Source: Acinetobacter terrae
GTDB taxonomy: Bacteria > Pseudomonadota > Gammaproteobacteria > Pseudomonadales > Moraxellaceae
Direction of reading: 5' to 3'
DNA length: 64,000 nt
NCBI RefSeq assembly: GCF_013004375.1
Contig: NZ_JABERI010000001.1
Location: 62,001 to 126,000 of the forward strand
Below are positions 36,404 to 45,769 of this stretch, one piece after another. A model generated the notes under the pieces. That model was not told the DNA's origin. It saw nothing but the letters and a program-made list of their open reading frames with translations, and made no database searches. Made by a program: the position numbers and the translations under genes. Within the stretch, counting starts at the first letter, position 1; each line of letters starts with the position of its first letter.

Positions 36404-37216
36404 TTACAGCTCGACTTGAAAAGTTTGTTCTTTAGCAGGGAAAGAACCATCCTGTACTGCAGCATGGTAGGCTTTAAAAGCATCCAAAATTGCAGTTTCC
36501 CCTGCCTGTTCTTTCATAAAGTTACGTACAAATTTAGCCACGCGACCAAAGGTCAAGCCCAGCATATCTTGAACGACCAGCACTTGACCGTCGGTATCTG
36601 CGCCTGCACCAATCCCAATCACAGGAATATGCGGGAACAGTTCAGTAATTTCTTTACCCAATTGTGCCGGCACACATTCTAATAATAATAATGCAGCACC
36701 CGCTTCTACCACGGCTTTACAATCTGCAATCAGTTGATCCGCTGCTTCACGCGTACGTGCCTGTAATTTATATCCGCCAAAGACATGAACGGATTGTGGC
36801 GTTAAACCTAAGTGTACACAGACTGGAATGCCATTACGTGTCAAAACAGTGACAGTTTCACTTAACCAGGCACCACCTTCCATTTTGACCATTTGCGCGC
36901 CAGCTTGCATGACGGTTTTTGAGCTTATCAATGCGTCATTTAAAGTGGCATAACTCATAAATGGCAAGTCAGTCATAATGAAGGCATGCTGATTCCCACG
37001 GCGTACCGCAGCGGTATGGTAAGCCATATCTTCCACAGTCACAGGCAGGGTTGAATCACGGCCCTGGATCGACATCCCTAAAGAATCACCAATTAAAATG
37101 CTGTCGACTTCTGCAATTTCCATTGCCTTGGCCATACTGGCATCGTAACAGGTCAGACAAGAAAATTTGCGTCCATTCGTTTTAAATTGTCTTAAGTCGC
37201 TGAGACTAATCATCAA
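36404..37216 (-). CDS. panB: 3-methyl-2-oxobutanoate hydroxymethyltransferase
   Basis: Adds a hydroxymethyl group from methylene-THF to 2-oxoisovalerate, starting pantoate synthesis. The 270-residue protein has the PanB hallmarks [24 protein letters not shown] and VHLGLTPQS. It lies between folK and panC. The first two residues are both Met, so the start could be 37213. Confidence 0.97.
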   Translation of the reverse strand: MMISLSDLRQFKTNGRKFSCLTCYDASMAKAMEIAEVDSILIGDSLGMSIQGRDSTLPVTVEDMAYHTAAVRRGNQHAFIMTDLPFMSYATLNDALISSKTVMQAGAQMVKMEGGAWLSETVTVLTRNGIPVCVHLGLTPQSVHVFGGYKLQARTREAADQLIADCKAVVEAGAALLLLECVPAQLGKEITELFPHIPVIGIGAGADTDGQVLVVQDMLGLTFGRVAKFVRNFMKEQAGETAILDAFKAYHAAVQDGSFPAKEQTFQVEL

Positions 37217-37252
37217 GATGTTCCTCTAACACGTTCCAAGAACATGCCTAAA

Positions 37253-37741
37253 TTAAATATTTGACCAAGTTTCATCATCCAGAACGATCAGGGTTGGATG
37301 TTGAACCACGGGTAAATCTTTTAATCGTTGTGCTTTAATTTGTATATTTGCATCTAAATCTAACAAGGGGATAACCACAAAATCACGTTCGAACAGTCCC
37401 ACATGCGGAACGGTTAAACGCTCATTTTGAATGTGTTCTTGACCATAGACCAATAAGTCTAAATCTAAAGTACGCTCGCCCCAACGACGTAAACGCACCC
37501 GACCTGATTCCTGTTCAAAACGTTGTAACTCATCCAATAAAACCAAAGGCACTAAATCAGTTTCTAGCTGTACCACCGCATTTAAATAATTTGGTTGGTC
37601 TTGTGGTCCCATGGGTGGACTTTGATATAACCTGGATGTTTTCACGGTTCCAAGCGTTGCCAGTTTTTGCACAGCTTCAAGCAAAATCTGGCGTGAATCA
37701 CCCAAGTTACTACCTAAACCAATATAGGCGACTGTGCTCAT
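37253..37741 (-). CDS. folK: HPPK, folate biosynthesis pyrophosphokinase
   Basis: 6-hydroxymethyl-7,8-dihydropterin pyrophosphokinase, 162 residues. YIGLGSNLGDS at the N-terminus and RRWGERTLDLDLLVYG in the middle are the family motifs that bind ATP and Mg2+. The start overlaps the pcnB stop by four bases (ATGA), matching the classical pcnB-folK pair. Confidence 0.97.
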   Translation of the reverse strand: MSTVAYIGLGSNLGDSRQILLEAVQKLATLGTVKTSRLYQSPPMGPQDQPNYLNAVVQLETDLVPLVLLDELQRFEQESGRVRLRRWGERTLDLDLLVYGQEHIQNERLTVPHVGLFERDFVVIPLLDLDANIQIKAQRLKDLPVVQHPTLIVLDDETWSNI

Positions 37742-39189
37742 TGTGTCGGTCCAAAAACAACCTGGCTTAAATCACGTTTTACACGTTTACGTTTTAGAAT
37801 TGGATGGTCATATGCAATCTCTGAACCACCTGCAGAAACGGTTTGAACCGGTCTATCTGGTCGGGTTCTGCTCTTGCGTTCACGACGGCGTGGTTCAGGC
37901 TCGTTTACCAAAGGCTCAATTTCTACAGAAACCGATTTAGGTTCAATCACATCTTCTATTGCAGCTTTACGACGACTTTTTGCACGTTGACGATTATATT
38001 GACTAATGGCACGTTCTTTTTCATCCGTACTCATCAGTTGATAAGAATCCCACCACATGCCCATACCTTGGGTGGTGTTGTCGCCTGACTTCTCACGAAG
38101 CAACAGGAAATCGAAGCCGGCACGGAAACGTGCATGAGTAGATAAAGCTTGTATTTGTTGTGGTTTTGGATTCAACAAACGGGTTTGCATTTCCCAAACT
38201 TCACGAATAAAGGTTTCTGCAAAACGTGGAATGATGGTACGGGTGGCCTGACGCTTTAATACATCCAAGCCCGCTTGTGCACGTGCTTCTGCAGCAACAA
38301 CACCTTTACTGAGATAAAATTCACAACGTTCTAAAAACGGCTTCCACAGCAACACTGCATAGAAAAATGCAGGGTTAATGGTTTTACCGATTTGAATACG
38401 TTGGTCGGTATTGATGGCTGCGCGTTCGATAAATGTCGAAATATCTGGACGGATATCGGCAAACAGCTGACGCCAGATATCAAAATCAATCAGCATCGGG
38501 AGCACACGGTTCAAATGGCCCATGGTGAACAATTTCTGCGATTCGTCATATAAACGATGCGGAGAAATATCACGCAACAACTGGGTTATTTCAGGGGTGA
38601 AAATCTCTAAAATTTCAGGCGCAATGCTGAAATTTAATTTTGCCGCGAAACGTAAAGTACGCAGCATACGCACTGGATCTTCTTCAAAACGTAAAGTCGG
38701 ATCGCCCAATAAGCGTAAAGTTTTATTTTCTATATCATCAATTGCATTACAGAAATCGAGCACGATCCCTTTACGCGGTTGATAATACATCGCATTAATG
38801 GAAAAATCACGACGGACAAAATCTTGCTCAATCGTGCCCCAATTATTGTCACGTAAAATCATGCCTGAAGCAGAAGTGACTGCTTTTTTAGGCGGTGCAC
38901 GGAATGTCGCAACTTCGATCAGTTCTCGGCCTGAATAGACATGAGCAAGCTCAAAACGTCGTCCAATAATACGACAACGCCGTCCGAAAACTTCTTTCAC
39001 TTGCGCCGGTGTTGCATCAGTGACTGCATCAAAATCTTTGGGATTGAGACCCAACATTAAGTCACGGACACCGCCACCGACGATATAAGCTTCAAAGCCT
39101 GCCTTATTTAAGGCATCGATAACATCTAATATGGAAGAAGGTAATTGAGCGGTTGATAAACCACATTTTGACGCGCGCAAAGTTTGCAA
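37738..39189 (-). CDS. pcnB: Poly(A) polymerase I
   Basis: Adds 3' poly(A) tails that mark RNAs for decay. The 483-residue protein has the nucleotidyltransferase head AYIVGGGVRDLMLGLNPKDF, the RRDFSINAM segment, RFEEDPVRMLR and a basic C-terminal tail (RRRERKSRTRPDR). The start is TTG at 39189: no ATG lies before the catalytic core, and AGGAG is 10 bases upstream. E. coli pcnB also uses an inefficient start (AUU), consistent with translational limitation. It is the first gene of the pcnB-folK-panBC string. Confidence 0.95.
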   Translation of the reverse strand: MQTLRASKCGLSTAQLPSSILDVIDALNKAGFEAYIVGGGVRDLMLGLNPKDFDAVTDATPAQVKEVFGRRCRIIGRRFELAHVYSGRELIEVATFRAPPKKAVTSASGMILRDNNWGTIEQDFVRRDFSINAMYYQPRKGIVLDFCNAIDDIENKTLRLLGDPTLRFEEDPVRMLRTLRFAAKLNFSIAPEILEIFTPEITQLLRDISPHRLYDESQKLFTMGHLNRVLPMLIDFDIWRQLFADIRPDISTFIERAAINTDQRIQIGKTINPAFFYAVLLWKPFLERCEFYLSKGVVAAEARAQAGLDVLKRQATRTIIPRFAETFIREVWEMQTRLLNPKPQQIQALSTHARFRAGFDFLLLREKSGDNTTQGMGMWWDSYQLMSTDEKERAISQYNRQRAKSRRKAAIEDVIEPKSVSVEIEPLVNEPEPRRRERKSRTRPDRPVQTVSAGGSEIAYDHPILKRKRVKRDLSQVVFGPTQ

Positions 39190-39325
39190 AAGACGCTGTC
39201 TCCTACGTCTGAACGTAAAATATCTAAGATGACGCTAATCATATATCTAACACAATCAAAGGGCAATTTGATTATCTCAATGCTAAATATATTGTTTGGC
39301 TCTTCATGACTGCTTGACCTATGAA

Positions 39326-39733
39326 TTACAGGCTTAATCGTTCCTTATTCTTGGCAAATAAAGCGGGTCCAATCCCCTTCACCTGCTGTAATTCCTCAAT
39401 GTTTTTAAATTTTCCATTTTTTTGACGATAGGCAATAATTGCTTCCGCTTTTTTTAAACCTACCCCAGACAGCTGTTGTAACTGTTCCAGATTGGCTTGG
39501 TTCAAACTTATTTTAGCCCCAGTGGATGCCTGTAAAGCAGGTTTCGCCAAATAATAATTTTTTGGCGGAGATACATGCGGTATTTTTAAGCGTGCATCTT
39601 CGGCTTCCTGTTCAGCCTTCCATTTTAAGTATTGTTGGTCAAACTGTTGAGCATAACCGGTCGTTCCGCTCAGCACTGACATCAATACACCCATATAAAA
39701 AATTGCATTCAGGATCTGTATTATTTTTTTCAT
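39326..39733 (-). CDS. ComEA-family helix-hairpin-helix DNA-binding protein
   Basis: A 135-residue protein with an N-terminal hydrophobic signal (residues 1-28) and a C-terminal pair of helix-hairpin-helix motifs, LQQLSGVGLKKAEAIIAYR and LQQVKGIGPALFAKN. ComEA proteins bind incoming DNA in the periplasm during natural transformation, which suits Acinetobacter. Similar small HhH proteins occur without a competence role. It is 10 bases downstream of mazG. Confidence 0.88.
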   Translation of the reverse strand: MKKIIQILNAIFYMGVLMSVLSGTTGYAQQFDQQYLKWKAEQEAEDARLKIPHVSPPKNYYLAKPALQASTGAKISLNQANLEQLQQLSGVGLKKAEAIIAYRQKNGKFKNIEELQQVKGIGPALFAKNKERLSL

Positions 39734-39743
39734 TATCGGCCTT

Positions 39744-40505
39744 TTATTTTAATTGTTGTTTTGCCTGCTCCCAGAGTCGATCCATTTCTTCTAAAGACAG
39801 CGTCTCAATTTTTTTATGTTGTTGCTGAGCGTGATCTTCAATGAAAGCAAAACGGGTTCTAAATTTATGAATAGTGCTTAAAAGCGCCATTTCACTGGAA
39901 AGTCCCAGTTTACGTCCAACATTGATGAGTGAAAACAAACAATCACCAAATTCATCGAATATTTCGTCGGAATTTTGATTTTGCATGGCTTGTTGCAGCT
40001 CTTCTAGTTCTTCATTCAGCTTGCCATAAGCACCTGCTACATCAGGGAAATCAAAGCCAATTTGTGCCGCATTTTTTTGAATTTCATGTGCTTGTTGAAT
40101 TGCAGGACCATGCTTGATGTCATCTAAACGGGATTGGGCTTTGCCCTGCTTTTCTTTTTGTTTAATTTGTTTCCAAAGCACCGCCACATCATCTGAACTG
40201 AGCTGTGAAAATTGCTCTGCCTGAAATACATGTGGATGACGACGAATTAACTTTTCTGTAATCGCATTTACCACATCATTAAAATAAAAAGCCCCGACTT
40301 CACTATACATTTGCGACTGAAAAACAACTTGCAGCAGCAAGTCACCGAGTTCATCGCGTATCTCGTCTGTATTTCCCTCCCTGACTGCTGCTTCTACCTC
40401 ATACGCTTCTTCGATGGCATATTTAGTTAGACTTTGCGGAGTTTGCTTCTGATCCCATGGACATTTTTCACGTAATTCACGCATCACTGCCAATAATTTA
40501 TCCAT
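39744..40505 (-). CDS. mazG: Nucleoside triphosphate pyrophosphohydrolase MazG
   Basis: A tandem-domain MazG of 253 residues that hydrolyses NTPs to NMPs. The first domain has REKCPWDQKQTPQSL, EEAYEVEAA and ELGDLLLQV; the second has EELEELQQAMQ and EFGDCLFSLINVGR. The frame continues to a TTG at 40553 and a GTG at 40547, but the ATG at 40505 has GGAG 10 bases upstream and matches the E. coli N-terminus. Confidence 0.93.
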   Translation of the reverse strand: MDKLLAVMRELREKCPWDQKQTPQSLTKYAIEEAYEVEAAVREGNTDEIRDELGDLLLQVVFQSQMYSEVGAFYFNDVVNAITEKLIRRHPHVFQAEQFSQLSSDDVAVLWKQIKQKEKQGKAQSRLDDIKHGPAIQQAHEIQKNAAQIGFDFPDVAGAYGKLNEELEELQQAMQNQNSDEIFDEFGDCLFSLINVGRKLGLSSEMALLSTIHKFRTRFAFIEDHAQQQHKKIETLSLEEMDRLWEQAKQQLK

Positions 40506-40623
40506 GTTTTCATCACTCCAATCATTTTGAAAAAATCCGTTTTTCACAGTCAATATTTGTTATGCTCAACTAAAATCTTTAAAAACAAGCGCTACAAAAA
40601 CAAAACTGAAAGGAAAAAAATAT

Positions 40624-41397
40624 ATGCACAGTATCTTTATTAGTGGTGCAGCACAAGGCATTGGTGCCGCAATTGCAACGCTGTTTTATCAACACGGCTA
40701 TAAAGTCGGCATATATGATATCAACGAAATTCAAGCCCAGAAACTTGCCCAGCACTTGGGGACAAATGCTAAAGCTGGCCTACTGGATGTTTGCCATTAT
40801 GAACAATGGCAACAGGCTTTAAATGAATTTCAGGCTTGGGCAGGTGAAATTAATATATTAGTTAACAATGCAGGGATTCTCTATTCAGGGGCTTTCGAGC
40901 AGACCGATATTGCAGCGCATCAACGAACTTTCAATATCAATGTTAACGGGGTTGTAAATGGTTGCCATGCCGCTTTACCTTTTCTAAGACAGGCATCTTT
41001 TGCACGTGTGATTAATCTATCCTCTGCTTCCGCCATTTATGGACAACCTGATTTAGTCTCGTATTCAGCCAGTAAGTTTGCTGTACGCGGCATTACCGAA
41101 GGCTTAGATATTGAGTGGCAAAAATATGGTATTCGGGTTTTAGATGTCATGCCCTTATTTGTTCAAACCGCAATGGTTAAAGATATGGATGCAGGCAGCA
41201 TCCAAAATATGGGTGTGCATTTAACTGCTGAAGATGTCGCACAGACAATTTACGCACGTGTGCAAGCGAAAGATTCTTTTTTTACCAAAACCCATGAACC
41301 TGTGGGTCTTAAGACCAAAATTATGTTCAATTTATCCAAAGTCAGTCCGCAGTTTGTAAACCGGATCAGTACAATGTTTTTAGCAACAAGAAAATAA
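40624..41397 (+). CDS. SDR-family oxidoreductase
   Basis: A 257-residue classical short-chain dehydrogenase/reductase. The Rossmann motif is GAAQGIGAAI (residues 8-17), NNAGIL follows, and the catalytic Ser, then Tyr and Lys lie in SSASAIYGQPD and YSASKFA. D33 after strand two favours NAD(H). The substrate is unknown. AAAGGA precedes the ATG, and a strong terminator closes the single-gene unit. Confidence 0.92.
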   Translation: MHSIFISGAAQGIGAAIATLFYQHGYKVGIYDINEIQAQKLAQHLGTNAKAGLLDVCHYEQWQQALNEFQAWAGEINILVNNAGILYSGAFEQTDIAAHQRTFNINVNGVVNGCHAALPFLRQASFARVINLSSASAIYGQPDLVSYSASKFAVRGITEGLDIEWQKYGIRVLDVMPLFVQTAMVKDMDAGSIQNMGVHLTAEDVAQTIYARVQAKDSFFTKTHEPVGLKTKIMFNLSKVSPQFVNRISTMFLATRK

Positions 41398-41403
41398 TTC
41401 AAT

Positions 41404-41436
41404 AAAAAAAGAGCCTGATGATCAGGCTCTTTTTTC
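41404..41436 (+). terminator. Terminator of the SDR gene
   Basis: GAGCCTGA and TCAGGCTC pair around TGA, between A and T runs. It can also act on the minus strand for the operon ending at 41508. Confidence 0.92.
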
Positions 41437-41507
41437 TTAATAGAATCAGTCAATTATTGGTGAGAGATTCTTTTTCTTTATCTTAAAATATAAACATCAA
41501 TAAATAT

Positions 41508-42200
41508 TTAAATATCATCAAGATTTTTTGGTTTCGATGCTGCACTTTCTGGCATCTTGAATTCAATCCCGGCTTTTTTAAGCAGTTTCGGATATTCTAC
41601 CAGAGCCATACTTGAGTTTTTCGCAATACCGGTAATATCACCTACAACATTTTTTGCATCAACCAAAGATAGTCCTGTATTTGTCAAACTCATAGGGTTT
41701 GTCATCACGCTCATACTGACTTGTTTAGCGCCTAAAGCTAAATCACGTGCTATTAAACTTGCAATCACAAAGTTCGTTGCAGAATCCAATAAATATTTCT
41801 TTTGATCTGCATTAAGTGATGAAAGTTTTGCAACTGTTGCTTCTTCATCTTTTTTTGATGCGTCTAAAACAGCATTAGACATCGCTACAATTTCTTTTTG
41901 AATCGCTTCTTTTTCTTTCAGATCAGAAGTCGCTTTCAAACTTTTTTGTTTTGTTTTTAATTCATCTGAATCTTTTTTACTTGCAAGTAATGAAGCTAAA
42001 GCACTACGGCTCTGAATGAACATCGCATTGGTTGCTTTCGCTTGAGTAAAAAAGCCCGCTAGATCCATATTTGAAGAAGACACACCAGTAGCAGATTCTG
42101 TTAATGTCGAAGCAAGACTACTGAGTGAACCAAAGCCTGCGTAGACGCTTGAAGCCCCCATTGATGCTGTTATTGCTAAAACAATCGCAATTTTTTTCAT
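41508..42200 (-). CDS. Secreted helical protein, third gene of an unrecognised envelope operon
   Basis: A 230-residue protein with a signal peptide ending near VYA (residue 21). The remainder is mostly alpha-helical, rich in Ala, Ser and Lys, without Cys. Stretches such as KKDSDELKTKQKSLKATSD and KEKEAIQKEIVAMSNAVLD look coiled-coil forming. It lies 12 bases after the 686-residue protein gene and ends the operon. I do not recognise a family; a periplasmic accessory role is inferred from context. Confidence 0.8.
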   Translation of the reverse strand: MKKIAIVLAITASMGASSVYAGFGSLSSLASTLTESATGVSSSNMDLAGFFTQAKATNAMFIQSRSALASLLASKKDSDELKTKQKSLKATSDLKEKEAIQKEIVAMSNAVLDASKKDEEATVAKLSSLNADQKKYLLDSATNFVIASLIARDLALGAKQVSMSVMTNPMSLTNTGLSLVDAKNVVGDITGIAKNSSMALVEYPKLLKKAGIEFKMPESAASKPKNLDDI

Positions 42201-42212
42201 ACGTCATTACCC

Positions 42213-44273
42213 TTATTGTGTGGAATCGGCTTTTTGCACGATTTGATTTAAAATTTTTGGTAAAGCTTCAAACATCTGAATGTTGTACATTTCATGACGA
42301 TGTTGGTGATCGATACCCTTCAATCCAATTTCTTGCTGTAACCCATAGGCACCAATTTTTTCAGCTTTATCATTAAATCTGCGCGCACCACTCGCCATAA
42401 CCAATGTGGCATCGCAGTTGCTTTTGTCTGCATTGCATTTAATGCTGTCTTGTTTCACTTCGATCTTAAACACCGGCTGCAAACATTCATTTTTCGGAAT
42501 ATGGAAATTCACTTTCATATCCTTTTTAAATCCGGCATTTCCAGTCATGCTAATCACTGAATCTTTCAGTGAAGTCTGGCCTTTAAAGCCTGAACCTGTA
42601 GCATAAAAAGGTCGTTTCGACTGACTAGTAAAAGCGTGATAAATCAAAGGACCAAAACCATAGAAAGGAATTTCACCGACTTGTTCGGTATGCAAGCCTG
42701 GACATAAAACACGGGCTTGTTTTGAATCGCCGACTGGAGCAGAACTATCAAGCAAAATACTGTCACCGGAACGCACCGGTAAACGATCACTGCTGCTGAT
42801 AGGAAAATCTAATTGTGCTTTCACTTTCGCGCCTTGACGTTCTAGTACAGTGGCTTCCCATGTCGGAATCAGGATATTACGCCCTGCTGCTTTATCTTGA
42901 TGATAGACATGGACTTTCATGCCGGTAGTTAAGCGCTCACCCGCATCATCAATGGTAATGCCCTGACCACTTGAACCTGAGACTTTTAAATCAGATCGGG
43001 TGAATTGAATACCCTTTTGAAATTTTTGACCTAGTTTCAAAAGCGCATTTTTCAGTACCACTTCCTTACGTGCATCTAAAGAAAAGCCCATTCCTTCAGA
43101 AATAACGTCTTTAATATCATCTGTTGCATGGGCTGAATAAATAACACGACCGGAGTGATCAATCATTTCAGCAAAGACTTCGCTATGAAAAACCTGCTGC
43201 TGGGTCATTTTTCCGATCTGCTGTTGATAGGCAATCACAGGAACAACATTAATGCGAATAAAGAATTCAGGTAATTCACGCTGATTGATATCTTCACTTT
43301 GTGCTAAGGCAGTCTGTTCACTGACACTTTGTGCCATGGCACTATAGCGTCGGTTGACGGGGGTCAAAGTAAAAGATGCTTGCTCCCCCACTGCATCAGA
43401 AAAGATTTGCTCGATTAGATCTTTCGATTCACCTTGATAAGTCAGTACATCCACCACCAAAGCCTTTGGCTTATTCATGGCCTGACGCGTATTGGTGGAT
43501 ACTTTGCTAAAATGTTTACTATTACCTGACATTAACACTGGCAAAGCTACAGCGTAATCACTGTCCGCATGAACCACACGAATCAAATCACCGTCTGTCG
43601 AACTTAGCTCATCCTGTGCAGCAATCCCTTGATTAAAACCTTTATCGAGAACCAGATAAGATTTCCATTGATCGATCACTTGAGTTTCGGTTTCAGAAAT
43701 TTTAAGTTTCGACTTTAATTCTTGAGTGACCTGTTGCGTCAAGCTCAGTAAAGTACTTTGAAATTTTTGCTTAATCGCTGCTTTTGTTGCAGCAGATTCA
43801 ATTTCAGCAGCGAGTACTTGAATCGGTTGAGACAAGGTTGCACTGTCGCTATAAATGACCTCGCCCGACAATACATTAGTAAGCTTTAAACTTAAGGTGA
43901 CAGGTAGGAAAATTTCTGCGGTCGAATCCTTTTTCACAATGTATTGACTCGCACGTAAAACTTCTAGCGATGCAATATAGGTACGATTTTTAGTTTTTTG
44001 CGAAATGGTATCAACAATTTGAGTACCAAAATTTTGCTTTAAACTTTGTAAAAAAATTTGCTCTGCTTGCTTACGTGTTGCCAGATTATCAATTGCCCGA
44101 CTAAAATCACAGTCAATTGAAGAACCATTGGCTTCATACTTACTGGGATCTGTACGGCAACCTTGTTCTAGACCAAAAATACCTTGTGATGGATAGATTT
44201 GAATATTGGCTTGTGCAACAGATACCGAAAGCATCGACATTGCAAACAAGAGGGCTTTAGCTTTTACTTGCAT
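42213..44273 (-). CDS. Large secreted protein with FlgT/CsgG-like regions, second gene of the operon
   Basis: A 686-residue protein with a cleavable signal (MQVKAKALLFAMSMLSVSVA, residues 1-20). The first 200 residues (NLATRKQAEQIFLQSLKQNF through VTLSLKLTNVLSGEVIYSD) resemble the FlgT/CsgG-type envelope domain. They are followed by GFNQGIAAQDELSS, a small beta domain like those in FlgT. Later parts have two conserved-looking Cys pairs near the C-terminus. Acinetobacter has no flagella, so a flagellar role is excluded. The start at 44273 was chosen over 44291 and overlaps the upstream stop by 10 bases. The function is unknown. Confidence 0.8.
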   Translation of the reverse strand: MQVKAKALLFAMSMLSVSVAQANIQIYPSQGIFGLEQGCRTDPSKYEANGSSIDCDFSRAIDNLATRKQAEQIFLQSLKQNFGTQIVDTISQKTKNRTYIASLEVLRASQYIVKKDSTAEIFLPVTLSLKLTNVLSGEVIYSDSATLSQPIQVLAAEIESAATKAAIKQKFQSTLLSLTQQVTQELKSKLKISETETQVIDQWKSYLVLDKGFNQGIAAQDELSSTDGDLIRVVHADSDYAVALPVLMSGNSKHFSKVSTNTRQAMNKPKALVVDVLTYQGESKDLIEQIFSDAVGEQASFTLTPVNRRYSAMAQSVSEQTALAQSEDINQRELPEFFIRINVVPVIAYQQQIGKMTQQQVFHSEVFAEMIDHSGRVIYSAHATDDIKDVISEGMGFSLDARKEVVLKNALLKLGQKFQKGIQFTRSDLKVSGSSGQGITIDDAGERLTTGMKVHVYHQDKAAGRNILIPTWEATVLERQGAKVKAQLDFPISSSDRLPVRSGDSILLDSSAPVGDSKQARVLCPGLHTEQVGEIPFYGFGPLIYHAFTSQSKRPFYATGSGFKGQTSLKDSVISMTGNAGFKKDMKVNFHIPKNECLQPVFKIEVKQDSIKCNADKSNCDATLVMASGARRFNDKAEKIGAYGLQQEIGLKGIDHQHRHEMYNIQMFEALPKILNQIVQKADSTQ

Positions 44274-45769
44274 TGGGTACCACCAATACAAAGTGTAATC
44301 GTATTACCTGCCTGTAAGCGTTCTGCACTTGAAAGTGTGGGATTGACTTTACGTAGTGCTTTCGCCAGCTCACCGGTAATGGGTTTACTGCTCTTATAAG
44401 TCATGGTCAGTTCGACCAGTTTGCCATCCTGTGTACGCACATCAATGTTTTCTGCACCTTCAATTTCTTCAAGTGCCACATACAAATCATCACCTAAACG
44501 TGTAGAGACATTGCCTGAAATGCTTTTCACAAAAATGGTGATTTCTTTACCGTACATTGAACGATTTTTAGAGTAGGCAAGAATTTGTGGCCCTACCTGG
44601 CTAATGGCTAAATCACCCAGTTTTTTTGCTACATTGGTTCGGCATGAGTCTGTAGTCGCACCTGTCGATGATTCAGTACGCGTTTCACCGCCCATTAACG
44701 TGCCATCATCTACAGAATAAATTTTAAAACTGACTGCACCATCGCAAACAAACTGTCCTGTTGCGGGTGAACGACCACGGTCATAAATGTACGAACTTCC
44801 CGCCATAAACCAATCGGCTTTTTCCTTACGTGCAGCAATTGCCAATTTGGCAAGCTCTGTATCACTTAAAAGCTGTTGAATGGTCAGGCTACGACCTTTC
44901 AGGTAAGTACTACGAAAAATATCGGAATCCAACAAGCGTAAATCGTAACGGGAAGCTGCAGCTGAAATCGCATTTAATGTTTGATTATCATGTTCAGCTT
45001 TAGTACTTGGTGTTTGATATTCCACATATTTCACAAAGCTCTGAATATCATTCTGGCGTTCAGATTGACTATAATTTGCCGACTCACTGGCCTTATAACT
45101 GCTTGAAGAAGCAGATTTACCTGAGTTGTTGTGACTTGCTGAACGTGCAGAAACGCCTGCACCAGCCCCATAATAATTGCCATAGGCATAGCCTGATGCC
45201 GCTGCAGATTTCCCTTTAGAAGAATAAGAACTGCTGTCGCTTGCTTTGGCACTTTCACTCGCTTTGTAACTAGCATCTTCATCATAGCTGTAGCTACGAT
45301 CGGAGAAATAAGAAGTAAATTCTTTTACCGGTTTAGAATTATCTTTTGGTACACCGAAATACTCGTCCATGACAATCATGATCGGGCTTGAACGACTGTT
45401 CTTTTTAGAGAGACCAAAATCATTCAGAATAGAACGGAATTCTTGATCATCCATTTCCAAGCTAATTTGAGTCACTAATTCATTATTGCCTTGAGTCGAA
45501 CTTCCACGATTACTGATATAGGTCGGATCAACTTGCTTTACAATTTCATCTAAATACTGTTGTGCCTCACCCATGGCCTGTGGACCATTTATTTTTTTAA
45601 TCATTGCAATGACGGCATCTGTTTTCGCATTGTTGAATGCTTGGTTACGTGTGCCATTCGGATCTTTTTTGATAATAGCTGCTTTACCCTCACCATTTAC
45701 TTTAATGATTTCTGCATTGGCGATTTGTCCTGCAAACATACACATGAGCGTCAATACGGTTTTTTTCAT
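44264..45769 (-). CDS. Secreted protein with Ser/Tyr/Ala-rich segment, first gene of the operon
   Basis: A 501-residue protein. The open frame runs up to 45898, but MKKTVLTLMC at 45769 has AAAGG nearby and begins a signal peptide ending ANA (residue 19). Residues 20-120 form one compact domain (INGPQAMGEAQQYLDEIV). Residues 157-240 are low-complexity, dominated by Ser, Ala, Lys and Tyr. Residues 270-400 resemble a CsgG-like domain (ADWFMAGSSYIYDRG). A C-terminal beta/alpha module ends in C494 and C500. It is the promoter-proximal gene of a three-gene operon. I do not recognise it. Confidence 0.8.
   Translation of the reverse strand: MKKTVLTLMCMFAGQIANAEIIKVNGEGKAAIIKKDPNGTRNQAFNNAKTDAVIAMIKKINGPQAMGEAQQYLDEIVKQVDPTYISNRGSSTQGNNELVTQISLEMDDQEFRSILNDFGLSKKNSRSSPIMIVMDEYFGVPKDNSKPVKEFTSYFSDRSYSYDEDASYKASESAKASDSSSYSSKGKSAAASGYAYGNYYGAGAGVSARSASHNNSGKSASSSSYKASESANYSQSERQNDIQSFVKYVEYQTPSTKAEHDNQTLNAISAAASRYDLRLLDSDIFRSTYLKGRSLTIQQLLSDTELAKLAIAARKEKADWFMAGSSYIYDRGRSPATGQFVCDGAVSFKIYSVDDGTLMGGETRTESSTGATTDSCRTNVAKKLGDLAISQVGPQILAYSKNRSMYGKEITIFVKSISGNVSTRLGDDLYVALEEIEGAENIDVRTQDGKLVELTMTYKSSKPITGELAKALRKVNPTLSSAERLQAGNTITLCIGGTQCK

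Noticed and set aside
41508..45769. Flagellar assembly function for the three-gene operon
   Set aside because: FlgT-like resemblance is weak, no flagellar genes are present and the genus is non-flagellated.
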